Positions 54,913 to 63,255 of a DNA stretch of 63,255 bases are shown in pieces. A program made the position numbers and the translations under genes. Position 1 is the first letter of the stretch. Each line of letters opens with the position of its first letter. Under the pieces are notes generated by a model. It saw only the letters and a list, made by a program, of their open reading frames with translations. It did not search any database and was not told the DNA's origin. Source of the stretch: an uncultured Acidobacteriota bacterium (GTDB lineage Bacteria > Acidobacteriota > Thermoanaerobaculia > Gp7-AA8). The DNA is taken from the NCBI GenBank assembly GCA_937870635.1, contig CALMZP010000130.1:1-63255 (forward strand). Reading direction: 5' to 3'.

Positions 54913-55796
54913 AGTTTCTAGGAGTCGGCACCGCAACGATCACACCTTTCCGCCGCGACGGATCGCTCGATGAAGATGCGCTGAAGCGCTTCGTCGACTG
55001 GCAGATCACCGAAGGGGTGAACTTTCTCGTCCCCTGCGGAACGACGGGAGAGAATCCGACTCTCACCGGCGACGAGCATCGCCGCGTCGTCGAGCTCACG
55101 GTGAAGACGGCCAACGGGCGCGTCCCGATCCTGGCCGGCGCAGGAAGCAATTCCACCCCACGCGCGGTCGAGCTCGCGTTGCAGGCCGTCGACCTCGGCG
55201 CCGACGGCATCCTGACCATCACTCCGTACTACAACAAGCCGACGCCCGACGGCCTCCGCCGCCATTTCGGCGCGCAGGCCGAAGCGCTGGACAAGATGAA
55301 GAGCGGCTTCCCGATGATCATGTACAACGTCCCCGGCCGCACGGGTCTGAACATGACCGCGGAGACCACGCTGCGCATGGCGCGCGAGATCCCGAACATC
55401 ATCGGCGTCAAGGAAGCCTCCGGAAACATGGAGCAGATCCTGACGATCCTTCGCGACCGGCCGAAGGGATTCCTCGTGCTCAGCGGCGACGACGCATGGA
55501 CGCTCCCGCTCCTCGGCGCGGGCGCCGACGGCGTCGTGTCGGTAGCGAGCAACGAGGTTCCGCGTCTGATGCGCGAGATGGTCGATCGCCGCGACGTCGC
55601 CGTTCAGAACCGCCTCCTCCCGCTCCTCCTCGGCAATTTCATGGAGTCGAACCCAGGGCCGGTCAAAGCGGCCATGGTCATGATGGGAATCCTCGAAAGT
55701 GATACGGTTCGATCGCCGCTCGCACCGATGACCGAGGCGAATCGGAAGAAGCTCGAAACGATTTTGAAAGAGTGCAAGCTGGTGAATCCCTCATGA
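54909..55796 (+). CDS. dapA: 4-hydroxy-tetrahydrodipicolinate synthase
   Basis: The protein has 295 residues. It condenses pyruvate with aspartate semialdehyde through a Schiff-base Lys in NIIGVKEASGN, with Tyr in MIMYNVPGRTG and the GTTGE loop in VPCGTTGENPTL. Its ATG overlaps the dapB stop (ATGA). Confidence 0.94.
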   Translation: MKFLGVGTATITPFRRDGSLDEDALKRFVDWQITEGVNFLVPCGTTGENPTLTGDEHRRVVELTVKTANGRVPILAGAGSNSTPRAVELALQAVDLGADGILTITPYYNKPTPDGLRRHFGAQAEALDKMKSGFPMIMYNVPGRTGLNMTAETTLRMAREIPNIIGVKEASGNMEQILTILRDRPKGFLVLSGDDAWTLPLLGAGADGVVSVASNEVPRLMREMVDRRDVAVQNRLLPLLLGNFMESNPGPVKAAMVMMGILESDTVRSPLAPMTEANRKKLETILKECKLVNPS

Positions 55797-55799
55797 GTT

Positions 55800-55914
55800 C
55801 ATCCCGAGCGCAGCGAGGGATCTCCGGTACCACCGGCAGGATTGAAGTGATGAATTGCAGCCTGAGGAACGATCCCCGCGGTGGTACCGGAGATCCCTCG
55901 CTTCGCTCGGGATA
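55800..55914. repeat. Long inverted repeat between dapA and dapD
   Basis: ATCCCGAGCGCAGCGAGGGA then TCTCCGGTACCACC, with complementary right arm GGTGGTACCGGAGATCCCTC. It could form a strong hairpin and lower dapD expression relative to the upstream genes. Confidence 0.88.
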
Positions 55915-55922
55915 AAGGCTTT

Positions 55923-56744
55923 ATGACCATCGAAGAACGCGTCGCACATCTCAAGACCACGACCGACAGGATGGAGGCCGTGAAGACGATCGGGCTCTTC
56001 CTGGCCGAACTGGAAAAGGGCACCGTGCGCGCGGCCATTCGCGACGACATCGGCGTCTGGCAGGCGCAGCCCTGGGTCAAGGAAGGGATTCTCGCGGCGT
56101 TTCGATTCGGCGTTCTGGCCGAGTTCGCGTCAGGGTCGCTTTCTTTCATCGATAAGGACACGATTCCGGCGCGGCGGTTCAAAGTGCAGGATGGCATCCG
56201 CATCGTTCCGGGCGGCTCCTCGATCCGCCGCGGTGCGTACGTCGGCAAGGGTGTCGTGATGATGCCGCCGGCGTTCATCAACGTCGGTGCGCACGTCGAC
56301 GAAGAGACGATGATCGACTCGCATGCCCTCGTCGGCTCCTGCGCACAGATCGGAAAACGGGTGCATCTCTCCGCTGCCGCGCAGATCGGCGGCGTGCTAG
56401 AACCGGTCGGCAACCTGCCGGTCATCATCGAGGATGACGTCATCGTCGGCGGCAACTGCGGCATTTACGAAGGAACGATCGTCCGTCCACGCGCGGTGAT
56501 CGGCGCGGGCGTGGTCATCACGGGATCGACGCCCGTCTACGATCTCGTGCGCGGCCAGATCTATCGCCGCACGGCCGACCGCCCGCTCGAGATTCCGTAC
56601 GGCGCGGTGGTCATCCCCGGCTCGCGCAAGATGAAAGGCGCGTTCGCCGAAGAGCACGACCTCCATGTCGCCACACCGATGATCGTGAAGTACCGCGACG
56701 ACAAGACGGACAGCTCGACGGCGCTCGAAGAGGCGCTTCGCTGA
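55923..56744 (+). CDS. dapD: Tetrahydrodipicolinate N-succinyltransferase
   Basis: The protein has 273 residues. It succinylates tetrahydrodipicolinate in the succinylase branch of lysine and diaminopimelate synthesis. Hexapeptide repeats are in [20 protein letters not shown] and [20 protein letters not shown], characteristic of DapD. Start [13 protein letters not shown] was chosen because the longer frame begins in the inverted repeat. Confidence 0.94.
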   Translation: MTIEERVAHLKTTTDRMEAVKTIGLFLAELEKGTVRAAIRDDIGVWQAQPWVKEGILAAFRFGVLAEFASGSLSFIDKDTIPARRFKVQDGIRIVPGGSSIRRGAYVGKGVVMMPPAFINVGAHVDEETMIDSHALVGSCAQIGKRVHLSAAAQIGGVLEPVGNLPVIIEDDVIVGGNCGIYEGTIVRPRAVIGAGVVITGSTPVYDLVRGQIYRRTADRPLEIPYGAVVIPGSRKMKGAFAEEHDLHVATPMIVKYRDDKTDSSTALEEALR

Positions 56745-56986
56745 CTAAGATCATGTCATCCCCAGCGTGAGCGAGGGAGCTGGGGGAGGGGCGGCCCGAG
56801 GGGCGATCTTCGCGCGAATCCGGAGGAGCGCAAGAAGATGATCGAGCGCCGCAAGGAAGCGATCGAGCGCCGCAAGGAGATGGAGCTGCGGCACCGTGCG
56901 AGCTCCCGCTGGATCTCGGCCAGCTCTTCCTCGACCGCCTTCAGCTTGTCCCGCTCCGCGCGGACGCAACGCGATAAACTCCCCCG
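56745..56986. other. Gap with half inverted repeat and Arg/Glu-coding fragment
   Basis: The left end holds a half copy (56755-56790) of the GTCATCC inverted-repeat family. From 56838 a plus-strand frame reads MIERRKEAIERRKEMELRHR but soon loses coding character. No gene is assigned. Confidence 0.4.
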
Positions 56987-58111
56987 GTGCGGTCTGCTTC
57001 GCGTCTCGACGGCATCGGGCTTTCGCTCATCCGCCAGATCAACGCCCTCGCCACCCCGCTGTCGGTCAACCTCGGCATCGGGGAACCGAACCTCCGTCCC
57101 GACGAGACGTTCCGCGCCATGGCGCGCCGTGCAGCCGAGGCGCCGTGGCAGTACTCGGCCAATGCCGGGTTCCTGTCGCTGAGGAAGAAGCTCGCCGAGA
57201 AGACGCCGTTCGACCCGGCGGCTGAGGTTTGCGTCACTGCCGGAGTGCAGGAGGCGCTGTTCGCGATCTTCCAGGCCTGGGTCGATCCAGGCGACGAAGT
57301 GCTCATCCCCGACCCCGGATTTCTCTCCTACGCGACGATGGCGAAAATCGTCGGCGCGAAAACCATTCCGTACGACCTCGAGCCGCCATCGTGGACGATC
57401 GACGTCGCGGCGCTCGAGAAAAAGATCACGAAGAAGACGAAGGTGATCATCGTCAATTCCCCATCGAACCCGCTCGGCGCGGTGATCGACGAGCCGGCGC
57501 TCCGCGCGATCGCGGCGATGGCCGATGCGCATGAGTGCCTGGTCGTGTTCGACGAGATCTACCGCGAGATCTGGTACGACGCGCCGCCGCCTTCGATGAT
57601 GGGCATGAGCCCGAACGTGATCGTCGCCAACGGCATGTCCAAGAGCCACGGCATGACCGGCCTCCGTCTGGGATGGCTCATGGCGCGCGCCGATCTCATG
57701 AAGCCGATCATCTCCGCCCATCAATATCTGGCGACATGCGCGTCCGTTTTCTCGCAGACACTGACGGAGCTGATCTTCACGGCGGAGGACTGGAACGCAT
57801 CGTGGCTGATGCGCGTGCGCGAACAGTTCACGCGCCAGCGCGAAGCCGCGCTCGCGGCGATCGAGAGAGACCTCGGCGCGAGGATCGAGCCGCCTGCCGG
57901 CGCGTTCTACGCATTCGCGCCCGTTCCCTCCTGCGACACCGTCACCTTCACGAAGACTCTCGCCACCGACGCCGCGGTGCTCATCATCCCCGGCGTCGCA
58001 TTCGGAAAAAACGGCGAAGGATTCGTGCGCATCTCATTCGCCGCAAACCTCGACCAGATCGGTACGGGGATCGAGCGCGTGGGACGGTGGCTGGCGGGTG
58101 CGGGACGGTGA
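56987..58111 (+). CDS. Class I/II aminotransferase
   Basis: The protein has 374 residues from a GTG start. The PLP Lys is in ANGMSKSHGMTGLRLGW, with VIIVNSPSNPLGAVID and VVFDEIYREIWYD typical of aspartate-aminotransferase-like enzymes. The position after dapD suggests succinyl-diaminopimelate aminotransferase (DapC), but other specificities are equally possible from sequence. Confidence 0.82.
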   Translation: MRSASRLDGIGLSLIRQINALATPLSVNLGIGEPNLRPDETFRAMARRAAEAPWQYSANAGFLSLRKKLAEKTPFDPAAEVCVTAGVQEALFAIFQAWVDPGDEVLIPDPGFLSYATMAKIVGAKTIPYDLEPPSWTIDVAALEKKITKKTKVIIVNSPSNPLGAVIDEPALRAIAAMADAHECLVVFDEIYREIWYDAPPPSMMGMSPNVIVANGMSKSHGMTGLRLGWLMARADLMKPIISAHQYLATCASVFSQTLTELIFTAEDWNASWLMRVREQFTRQREAALAAIERDLGARIEPPAGAFYAFAPVPSCDTVTFTKTLATDAAVLIIPGVAFGKNGEGFVRISFAANLDQIGTGIERVGRWLAGAGR

Positions 58112-58117
58112 TTCGGA

Positions 58118-58285
58118 CCCTGGACCTTGGACCCTGGACCTTGGACCTTGGAATCTTGTTGCACTTTTGACCTTGGACTCTGAGTGACGAGTGACGAGTG
58201 ACGTGACAGATCCTCGCCGGTCTCCGCGGCTCCGCGAGACCGTCACCCCGCACTCCCAAGGTCCAGGGTCCAGGGTCCAGGGTCA
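58118..58285. repeat. Composite repeat: GGACCTT arms with GAGTGAC heptamers inside
   Basis: GGACCCT/GGACCTT copies (58125-58154) and inverted copies (58251-58284) flank a GAGTGAC array (58181-58203) and a short inverted repeat. Two heptamer types in one element. Confidence 0.88.
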
Positions 58286-59563
58286 CGACAGCCATTTCCG
58301 CAGCTTCCCGCGCAAGCCGGAAGACTGCCGCGATGCAGCATCAGCCTCGTAGTCGATGACCTTTCTGAAAATTTGACCGGGTGGCCAATGTGTGAAGCAG
58401 TAGGTCCAATGCGCGCCGCCGGCTGTCGAATAGCGGATGTCGTCGAGCCGGTAGTAACGCTCCTCGAAATGGAGAGCCATGTCGCGCGACCAGGTTTTCC
58501 TCTCAACGTTCGAACGGATGGTCAGCGCCCACGGCTCCGACTCGGAACCGTCCTCGATCACCTGGTCACCGCTGGCGAGCGTCCGCACGTTCTTCGTTCC
58601 CGTGCGCGGGCGGAGCAGCTCGGCTGCGAGGTCCGCGGCCGTCAGGAACCTATTGGCCGGATCTTTCTCGAGGCACTTCAGGATGATCCGCTCCAGCCAC
58701 GCCGGAACGTTGGGGCGCAGTGCGCGGATGGGTGGCGGTTGCACGTTGTGATGCTTCATGCCGAGGGCGATCGGTGTGTCGCCGCCGAAGGGAACCTCGC
58801 CGGACGTGAGCTCGTAGAGAAGGATTCCCAGCGAATAGATGTCGCTGCGCGCGTCGACGCGCCCTCCGCCGAACTGCTCGGGCGACATGTACTCGGGCGT
58901 CCCGACCATGACGCCGCTCGTCGTCACCGTGTTCAGGTCGATGCCTGCGCCGCGCGCGATCCCGAAGTCGAGGAGCTTCAGCGTTCCGTCGCTGCACACC
59001 ATGACGTTGTGCGGTTTGATGTCGCGATGAACGACGCCGTGACCATGGGCGACGGCGAGCGCCGCGGCGAGGCGCGCACCGACCTGTGCCACTTCGGCGG
59101 GTGGAAGGATGATCCTCCGACGCAGGTGCTGGCGGAGGTCTTCGCCGTGAAGGAGCTCGGATGCGAAGTACATCCGGTCGCCGGCCACACCCCAGTCGGA
59201 GATACGGACGACGGCGGGATGGTCGATGCGCGACAAGATCTCGATCTCGCGCTTGAATCGCACGGCAGCGCTCGGGTCATCGACGGTCGCATGCAGAACC
59301 TTGAGCGCGCGCTCGATGTCGCCCTGAGAATCGTGCGCTCGATAGACGGAACCCATGCCTCCGCGGCCGAGGGTTGCCAGAATCCTGTAGCGGCCAGCGA
59401 ACGTGTCGCCGGCGCGCAGCCGCGGATCATGCCGGCTTTCGTGCGTGCGCTGGACAGTCGCATCGCTGTCGCGCCGCACCGTGCCGGTGAGCGTCGCCGC
59501 GCCGCACACCGGGCAGCTCTTACCTTCTTCGATGCGCTCGAAGCCGCAGGACGTGCAGGCCAT
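58283..59563 (-). CDS. Zinc-ribbon Ser/Thr protein kinase (PknB-like)
   Basis: The protein has 426 residues. A four-Cys ribbon (CTSCGF and CPVCGA) precedes a kinase domain: ATLGRGGMGSVYRAHD, the ATP Lys in ALKVLHA, catalytic loop VVHRDIKPHNVMV, DFGIARGAG and GTPEYMSPEQFG. The C-terminal 100 residues have no known domain, no membrane helix. Probably a soluble regulatory kinase; the zinc ribbon could sense or bind a partner. Confidence 0.9.
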   Translation of the reverse strand: MACTSCGFERIEEGKSCPVCGAATLTGTVRRDSDATVQRTHESRHDPRLRAGDTFAGRYRILATLGRGGMGSVYRAHDSQGDIERALKVLHATVDDPSAAVRFKREIEILSRIDHPAVVRISDWGVAGDRMYFASELLHGEDLRQHLRRRIILPPAEVAQVGARLAAALAVAHGHGVVHRDIKPHNVMVCSDGTLKLLDFGIARGAGIDLNTVTTSGVMVGTPEYMSPEQFGGGRVDARSDIYSLGILLYELTSGEVPFGGDTPIALGMKHHNVQPPPIRALRPNVPAWLERIILKCLEKDPANRFLTAADLAAELLRPRTGTKNVRTLASGDQVIEDGSESEPWALTIRSNVERKTWSRDMALHFEERYYRLDDIRYSTAGGAHWTYCFTHWPPGQIFRKVIDYEADAASRQSSGLRGKLRKWLS

Positions 59564-59884
59564 GGGGGATGGCGGGATTGTAGCGGGCTTCGGGGTCGTG
59601 TTGCGTTGCGCGGTGCGGTCGCGGTTTCGGCGTCACCCGACCTTCGACCTTCGACCCTCGACCTTGAGGGTCATGACCGCCGCGGCCTCCGCGTCTCCGC
59701 GTGACCCTGCGACCCGTTCACCCGGAACTGGTTACTCGACACTGCCAAGGTCGAAGGTCGAAGGTCGAAACGCTCCGGAGCCACCACCCGCCGAGGCACC
59801 CGAAACACGCCGAAGCGCCCCCGTCCACCCTGACCCGAAACTTGCAGCACACCCGGAGCGCGTCCTTTAACATGCGCTGCAGAG
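59564..59884. repeat. Intergenic region with CGACCTT heptamer inverted repeat
   Basis: CGACCTT copies (59639-59664) and inverted GGTCGAA copies (59747-59770) flank a spacer, the same heptamer as in the methyltransferase gene. The rest of the gap, up to the start at 59885, shows no gene. Confidence 0.85.
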
Positions 59885-60781
59885 ATGGTCGCTAAAGCCA
59901 ACGTTGCAAAGCTTCCTGTCCCGCCGCCACGAGATTCCGTGGCCTCGGCGGAGGTATCGCTCTACCGGAACGTCCTCAAAATCCGGGAGGACCACTCCCT
60001 CGAGAACCTCGGCATCTCCTTCTACGACGCCGAATCGACGATCCAGTGGTCCTACAACGCCGATTTCTACTTCCACGCCGCTTCCACGATGAAGCTCGCC
60101 GTTCTTCTCGGCGTGTTCCGACAGGTCGATCGCGGCGAGATCTCGCTCGAGGCTCCGGTCCACGTCAGGAACCGGTTCACCAGCATCGTGAACCAGGAGC
60201 CGTTCATGCTCGACCTCGGCCGTGACGCCGATCCAGACGTCTACGGCCATCTCGGCAAAACCCTCACCGTTCGCGAGCTCGCCTACTGGATGATCACCAA
60301 GTCCAGCAATCTCGCCACGAACCTGCTCGTCGATGTGATCGGTATCTCCACGATCCAGCAGGCCCTCGATGAGCTCGAGATCGACGGCATCAAGGTCCTC
60401 CGTGGCGTTGAAGATCAGGCTGCGTTCAATGCCGGCCTGAACAACGAGGTGACCGCCAACGGCCTCCTCAAGCTGCTCCGCCTCATTGCAGACGGCAAGG
60501 CCTATTCGCAAAGCGCCTGCGATGAGATGCTCAAAATCATGCTCGATCAGCAGTACCGCGGCGGCATCCCGGCGGGGTTGCCAAAAGCGGCGCGTGTCGC
60601 TCACAAGACCGGAAACATCTCGACCGTTCACCATGATGCCGGTATCGTTTATCTCGATGGCAGGAAACCGTACGTGCTTGTGATTCTCACGCAGTTCACT
60701 CCCGAACAGGGGCGCGGCACCGCGGTCGCGGACGTGTCGCGCGACATCTTCAATACCCTGGCGGGAATCACGTATGAGTGA
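59885..60781 (+). CDS. Class A beta-lactamase-fold serine hydrolase
   Basis: The protein has 298 residues. The SxxK motif is S67-T-M-K70, KSSNLA (residues 139-144) stands in the SDN position, and HKTGNIS supplies KTG near 241. No signal peptide is obvious. The fold covers class A beta-lactamases and related DD-peptidases or esterases. It overlaps the next gene by 8 nt, and the pair is more suggestive of peptidoglycan-peptide processing than of antibiotic resistance. Confidence 0.82.
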   Translation: MVAKANVAKLPVPPPRDSVASAEVSLYRNVLKIREDHSLENLGISFYDAESTIQWSYNADFYFHAASTMKLAVLLGVFRQVDRGEISLEAPVHVRNRFTSIVNQEPFMLDLGRDADPDVYGHLGKTLTVRELAYWMITKSSNLATNLLVDVIGISTIQQALDELEIDGIKVLRGVEDQAAFNAGLNNEVTANGLLKLLRLIADGKAYSQSACDEMLKIMLDQQYRGGIPAGLPKAARVAHKTGNISTVHHDAGIVYLDGRKPYVLVILTQFTPEQGRGTAVADVSRDIFNTLAGITYE

Positions 60782-61478
60782 CCTTTCCGCGCCCCAGGTC
60801 CTGAAAGTCGTTGACGCGTTCGATCTCGATGACGAGCTGCGGTCGATCCTGCGGCCCGGCGAGATGGTTCGCGACGATCAGGGACGCCGCCACCGTCTGC
60901 CGCGGTACTTTTACGAGATCGCGTCGCACGAGGTCGCGATGCAGACGCGGCTCAGCCAGAATTTTTCTCTGAATGAATTCATCCTCGTCGACCTCAAGGA
61001 GGCGCCGCGGCTGCAGCAGTACCCGCGATACGTCCCCTGCGCGGTCCGCACGCTCGCTTTTTATCTGCAGCAATTCCGGGCGATGATCGGCCTCTCGGTC
61101 CACATCGCCGTCAACGGCGCATACCGGTCACCGGCGCACAAGCTCTCTCAGCATGCGACGCCGCACATGTGGGGAACAGCAGCAGATTTTTACCGGGTAG
61201 GGAACAACATCCTCAAGACGAAGGAATTGATCGAAAAGTACAACGACGCGGCCGAGGATCTCAGCGCCGACGTGACGGTCCTGCCCTACGGCCCGGTGCC
61301 CGGCAAGAACGCTGACGATCACGTGCACTTCGACCTTGGCTACATCACCGTCGTCCCTCGTGAGATCAGCGAGGACCGGATGGAACAGCCTCAGGAGAGC
61401 CGTCCGCGGTTCGCCTTCGAGGAGCGGCGCCGGAAGGATCGGCGGTCGCCCGAGTCCGAAGAAGTGCCCACCAAGTAG
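60774..61478 (+). CDS. M15/VanY-like zinc peptidase
   Basis: The protein has 234 residues. The M15_3-type motif is NGAYRSPAHKLSQHATPHMW with GTAADFY, and the late DDHVHFDLGY supplies further ligands. Such enzymes cleave D-Ala or endopeptide bonds in peptidoglycan. A C-terminal extension of about 40 residues is Arg/Glu-rich. Coupled to the serine hydrolase by overlap. Confidence 0.78.
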   Translation: MSDLSAPQVLKVVDAFDLDDELRSILRPGEMVRDDQGRRHRLPRYFYEIASHEVAMQTRLSQNFSLNEFILVDLKEAPRLQQYPRYVPCAVRTLAFYLQQFRAMIGLSVHIAVNGAYRSPAHKLSQHATPHMWGTAADFYRVGNNILKTKELIEKYNDAAEDLSADVTVLPYGPVPGKNADDHVHFDLGYITVVPREISEDRMEQPQESRPRFAFEERRRKDRRSPESEEVPTK

Positions 61479-61507
61479 GCAAAACCCCGGCAGGCCGTTT
61501 GCTTAGA

Positions 61508-61529
61508 GACCTCTTCAGTAGAGGTTTCC
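61508..61529 (+). terminator. Short hairpin before the amidoligase-like gene
   Basis: ACCTCT and AGAGGT pair across TCAGT in the 73-nt gap. There is no T-run, so it may be an attenuator or mRNA processing structure. Confidence 0.3.
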
Positions 61530-61551
61530 GAAGTCCCCTCCCGGAACAAAC

Positions 61552-63189
61552 ATGCCACGCGATTGGAAAGACGAGCTCGGTAGCCCGCAAGTTCCGGCAC
61601 GGACCCGGTTACGCATGCCCGCGATCGGCATGGAGTCGGAGTTCAACGTCTGGATCGACGAGGTGGAGATCGATCCGAAACCCTACTTCAAGCACCCCAG
61701 CGCCTTCATCGACCGCCCTCTGCTGCCGAGGGAAAAATCTTCCCTGCAACTGCCTACGGGGGGCGCGGTGTACTTCGACCGGGGGGTCATCGAGGTGGTC
61801 ACCCCCGTGATCGAGCTGGCGCCACACAGCACGGCCCGCATGGTCCGGAATCTGTGGGAGCAGATCGGCTTCGTCCGCGAGCAGCTTTCCATCTGGGAGA
61901 AAAAGAGCGGGCACACTGTCCGGCTCAAGGCCTACAGCAGCCACTACAACATCTCGTACGAGATCCCGAAGCGTCAGCAGACGAAGGACCGGAACGAGAA
62001 GAAACTCGCGCTGCTCCTGGCGTACATCCTTCCCGTGCCGGTCATGCTCGTGGCGTCGAACCGGCGCTCGACCGGCGTCGGCGTGCGGCCGCGCGGCGGG
62101 CGCATGGAGATCACCGTCGACTTCACTCCCGATCCGGGACTGATGGTGGCGGCGGCGACGCTCATCGTCGGCATCGTCCGCGAAGTGATGAGCTGGCCGT
62201 CCTACGACCTGTCGATGCTCAAGAAGCTGCCGATTCCGGTGATCGCAGGAGTGGTTCCCGGCAAGCACACGACTCGTAAGGGATGGCTGACGAAGGACTT
62301 TCATTATCCGCAGAGCCCATATACGTCGGACGTGAACGCGCCGTTGTGGACGACGCAGTTCGGGGAAAAGAAATCGCTCCGCGAGATCGCGGCCGAGACC
62401 GCGTGGTTCTTCCGGAAGTCGATCCGCCGTTACTCCGACCCGTTCAGCTTCCGGCTCCTCTTCGCGATCCTTTCCGGCCGCGCGGCATCACTGCTCGAGC
62501 TCATCGACCGTCCGACCGCTTACGAAGATGTCGGTCACCTCTGCAAGTGGGGCATGGTCATTCACGAACTGAAGAACTACGACTCGGAGATGAACCTGTT
62601 GCGCGACGCGCAATGGAGCTCGCAATCGATCGATCAGTACGTGGCGGCGAGGCTGCGCGCCCGCGAGCAACATCTCAGCGAGATGGCCGGCGTGCGCGCC
62701 TTCGAGCCGCGCGAGCGGACCATGCGCGCGAAGATGACGGAGATCGCGAAGACCACATCTCTTCTCGACGATGACATCCAGCCGCAGATGCTCACGCCGA
62801 CGGCGGCAAAGCGGAAGCCGAAATCGGCTCTGTCGCGCCGCAAGAGCGACACGCCAGGAAAGCTCGTCCCCGCGCGGGGCAGCCAGTACGTCGAGCGCCG
62901 CGGCCTCGGTCTCGGGAACGGCAAGCCCTCGAAAGAACGGCGGAAGCGTGCCGACCGCCGCAAGAAAAGCTACGCGACCCCGTTCCCCGACCGCCGTCTC
63001 ACCCGCTCGGCCTACGAGCAGGTTTTCCTCAAACTCGTCTCGGGCGGCCGCCTCAAGGTGGGCCGCGACCTCTACACGCCGGTCGGGATGAAGGGCTGGT
63101 ACCACGCCGTCTTCCGCCGCGAGTCAGACGGCGCCGAGCGCCTGCTGACGATCGACCAGCTGCTCAAACGCCTCGGAGACTGGCAGTAG
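61552..63189 (+). CDS. Amidoligase-like protein (glutamine-synthetase-fold)
   Basis: The protein has 545 residues. The N-terminal PAIGMESEFNVW (Glu28 and Glu30), GAVYFDRGVIEVVTPVIEL and KAYSSHYNIS resemble the metal- and substrate-binding strands of the glutamine-synthetase/GCS2-like amidoligase group. Residues about 430-490 are a basic disordered linker (KERRKRADRRKKSY), followed by a C-terminal domain near 495-545. It follows the two peptidase-like genes on the same strand. Function not assigned: a peptide or amino-acid ligase is the best guess. Confidence 0.6.
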   Translation: MPRDWKDELGSPQVPARTRLRMPAIGMESEFNVWIDEVEIDPKPYFKHPSAFIDRPLLPREKSSLQLPTGGAVYFDRGVIEVVTPVIELAPHSTARMVRNLWEQIGFVREQLSIWEKKSGHTVRLKAYSSHYNISYEIPKRQQTKDRNEKKLALLLAYILPVPVMLVASNRRSTGVGVRPRGGRMEITVDFTPDPGLMVAAATLIVGIVREVMSWPSYDLSMLKKLPIPVIAGVVPGKHTTRKGWLTKDFHYPQSPYTSDVNAPLWTTQFGEKKSLREIAAETAWFFRKSIRRYSDPFSFRLLFAILSGRAASLLELIDRPTAYEDVGHLCKWGMVIHELKNYDSEMNLLRDAQWSSQSIDQYVAARLRAREQHLSEMAGVRAFEPRERTMRAKMTEIAKTTSLLDDDIQPQMLTPTAAKRKPKSALSRRKSDTPGKLVPARGSQYVERRGLGLGNGKPSKERRKRADRRKKSYATPFPDRRLTRSAYEQVFLKLVSGGRLKVGRDLYTPVGMKGWYHAVFRRESDGAERLLTIDQLLKRLGDWQ

Positions 63190-63255
63190 GGTTTCCGGAG
63201 AGCTTCGACGGTCTGTGCTCGTTCGGGCTTCTCCCGGCTTCCCGTTCATTCGACC

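Noticed and set aside
59885-60781. Antibiotic-resistance beta-lactamase
   Set aside because: No signal peptide is obvious, the motif in SDN position is KSSN, and the gene is coupled to a peptidase; peptidoglycan-peptide processing is more likely.

Overview
The window is about 63 kb of GC-rich chromosome from a Gram-negative (diderm) bacterium. It carries lpxD, fabZ, lpxA, bamA and skp, a PilR-like sigma-54 activator, pseudopilin and ComEA genes, clpC, and a complete run of early lysine genes. The mix of protein types fits an uncultured member of Acidobacteriota, possibly Thermoanaerobaculia- or Vicinamibacteria-like. No rRNA or tRNA was recognised, so this placement is an inference.

Layout. 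1-4.7 kb: three paralogous Thr/Asp-rich lipoproteins, a hydrolase, an inosine-triphosphatase-type enzyme and an ECF sigma/anti-sigma pair. 4.9-10.5 kb: J-domain protein, DUF1802, a pterin-synthase-like enzyme diverging from a zinc-ribbon protein, a rhomboid-like membrane protein, a DUF192 lipoprotein and the sigma-54 activator. 10.5-15.5 kb: a helicase plus Eco57I-type adenine methyltransferase pair, a candidate restriction or defence locus. 15.5-24.1 kb: membrane phosphodiesterase, GspH-like pseudopilin, ComEA, ClpX-like ATPase, NAD kinase, lytic transglycosylase, amidohydrolase and sugar kinase. 24.3-31.5 kb: an overlapping minus-strand series bamA-skp-lpxD-fabZ-lpxA-oxidoreductase-mtnP for the outer membrane. 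31.7-35.8 kb: small enzymes and a decayed creatininase gene.

35.8-42.6 kb is a chromosomal integron. Nine intact attC sites and one half site separate at least ten cassettes, all on the minus strand. Five cassettes are toxin-antitoxin pairs (two-gene RelE/ParE types, HicAB, BrnTA) and the others are mostly unknown. The integrase lies on the same strand as the cassettes with its 3' end facing the presumed attI. This is the reverse of class 1 integrons. The integrase has lost its N-terminus: the homologous sequence begins directly after, and in frame with, the stop codon of an upstream DUF4440 lipoprotein gene.

43-63 kb returns to core genes: clpC, lolD, a YfcE-like phosphodiesterase, a secreted M20 amidohydrolase, an SDR, a copper-binding lipoprotein, a PilZ protein, moeA, then asd-lysC-dapB-dapA-dapD and an aminotransferase. 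A Ser/Thr kinase follows, then a three-gene group (beta-lactamase-fold hydrolase, M15-like peptidase, amidoligase-like protein) that may act on peptidoglycan peptides.

The most pervasive unusual structure is repetitive DNA. Many gaps hold short tandem repeats of period exactly 7 bp but of different sequence (units such as TTCATCC, GGACCTT, CGACCTT, TTTTGGA, TGCTTGG, GAGTGAC). They are usually arranged as inverted arms around a second inverted repeat. One such element lies in frame inside the methyltransferase gene. A separate REP-like palindrome lies in frame inside two neighbouring genes.
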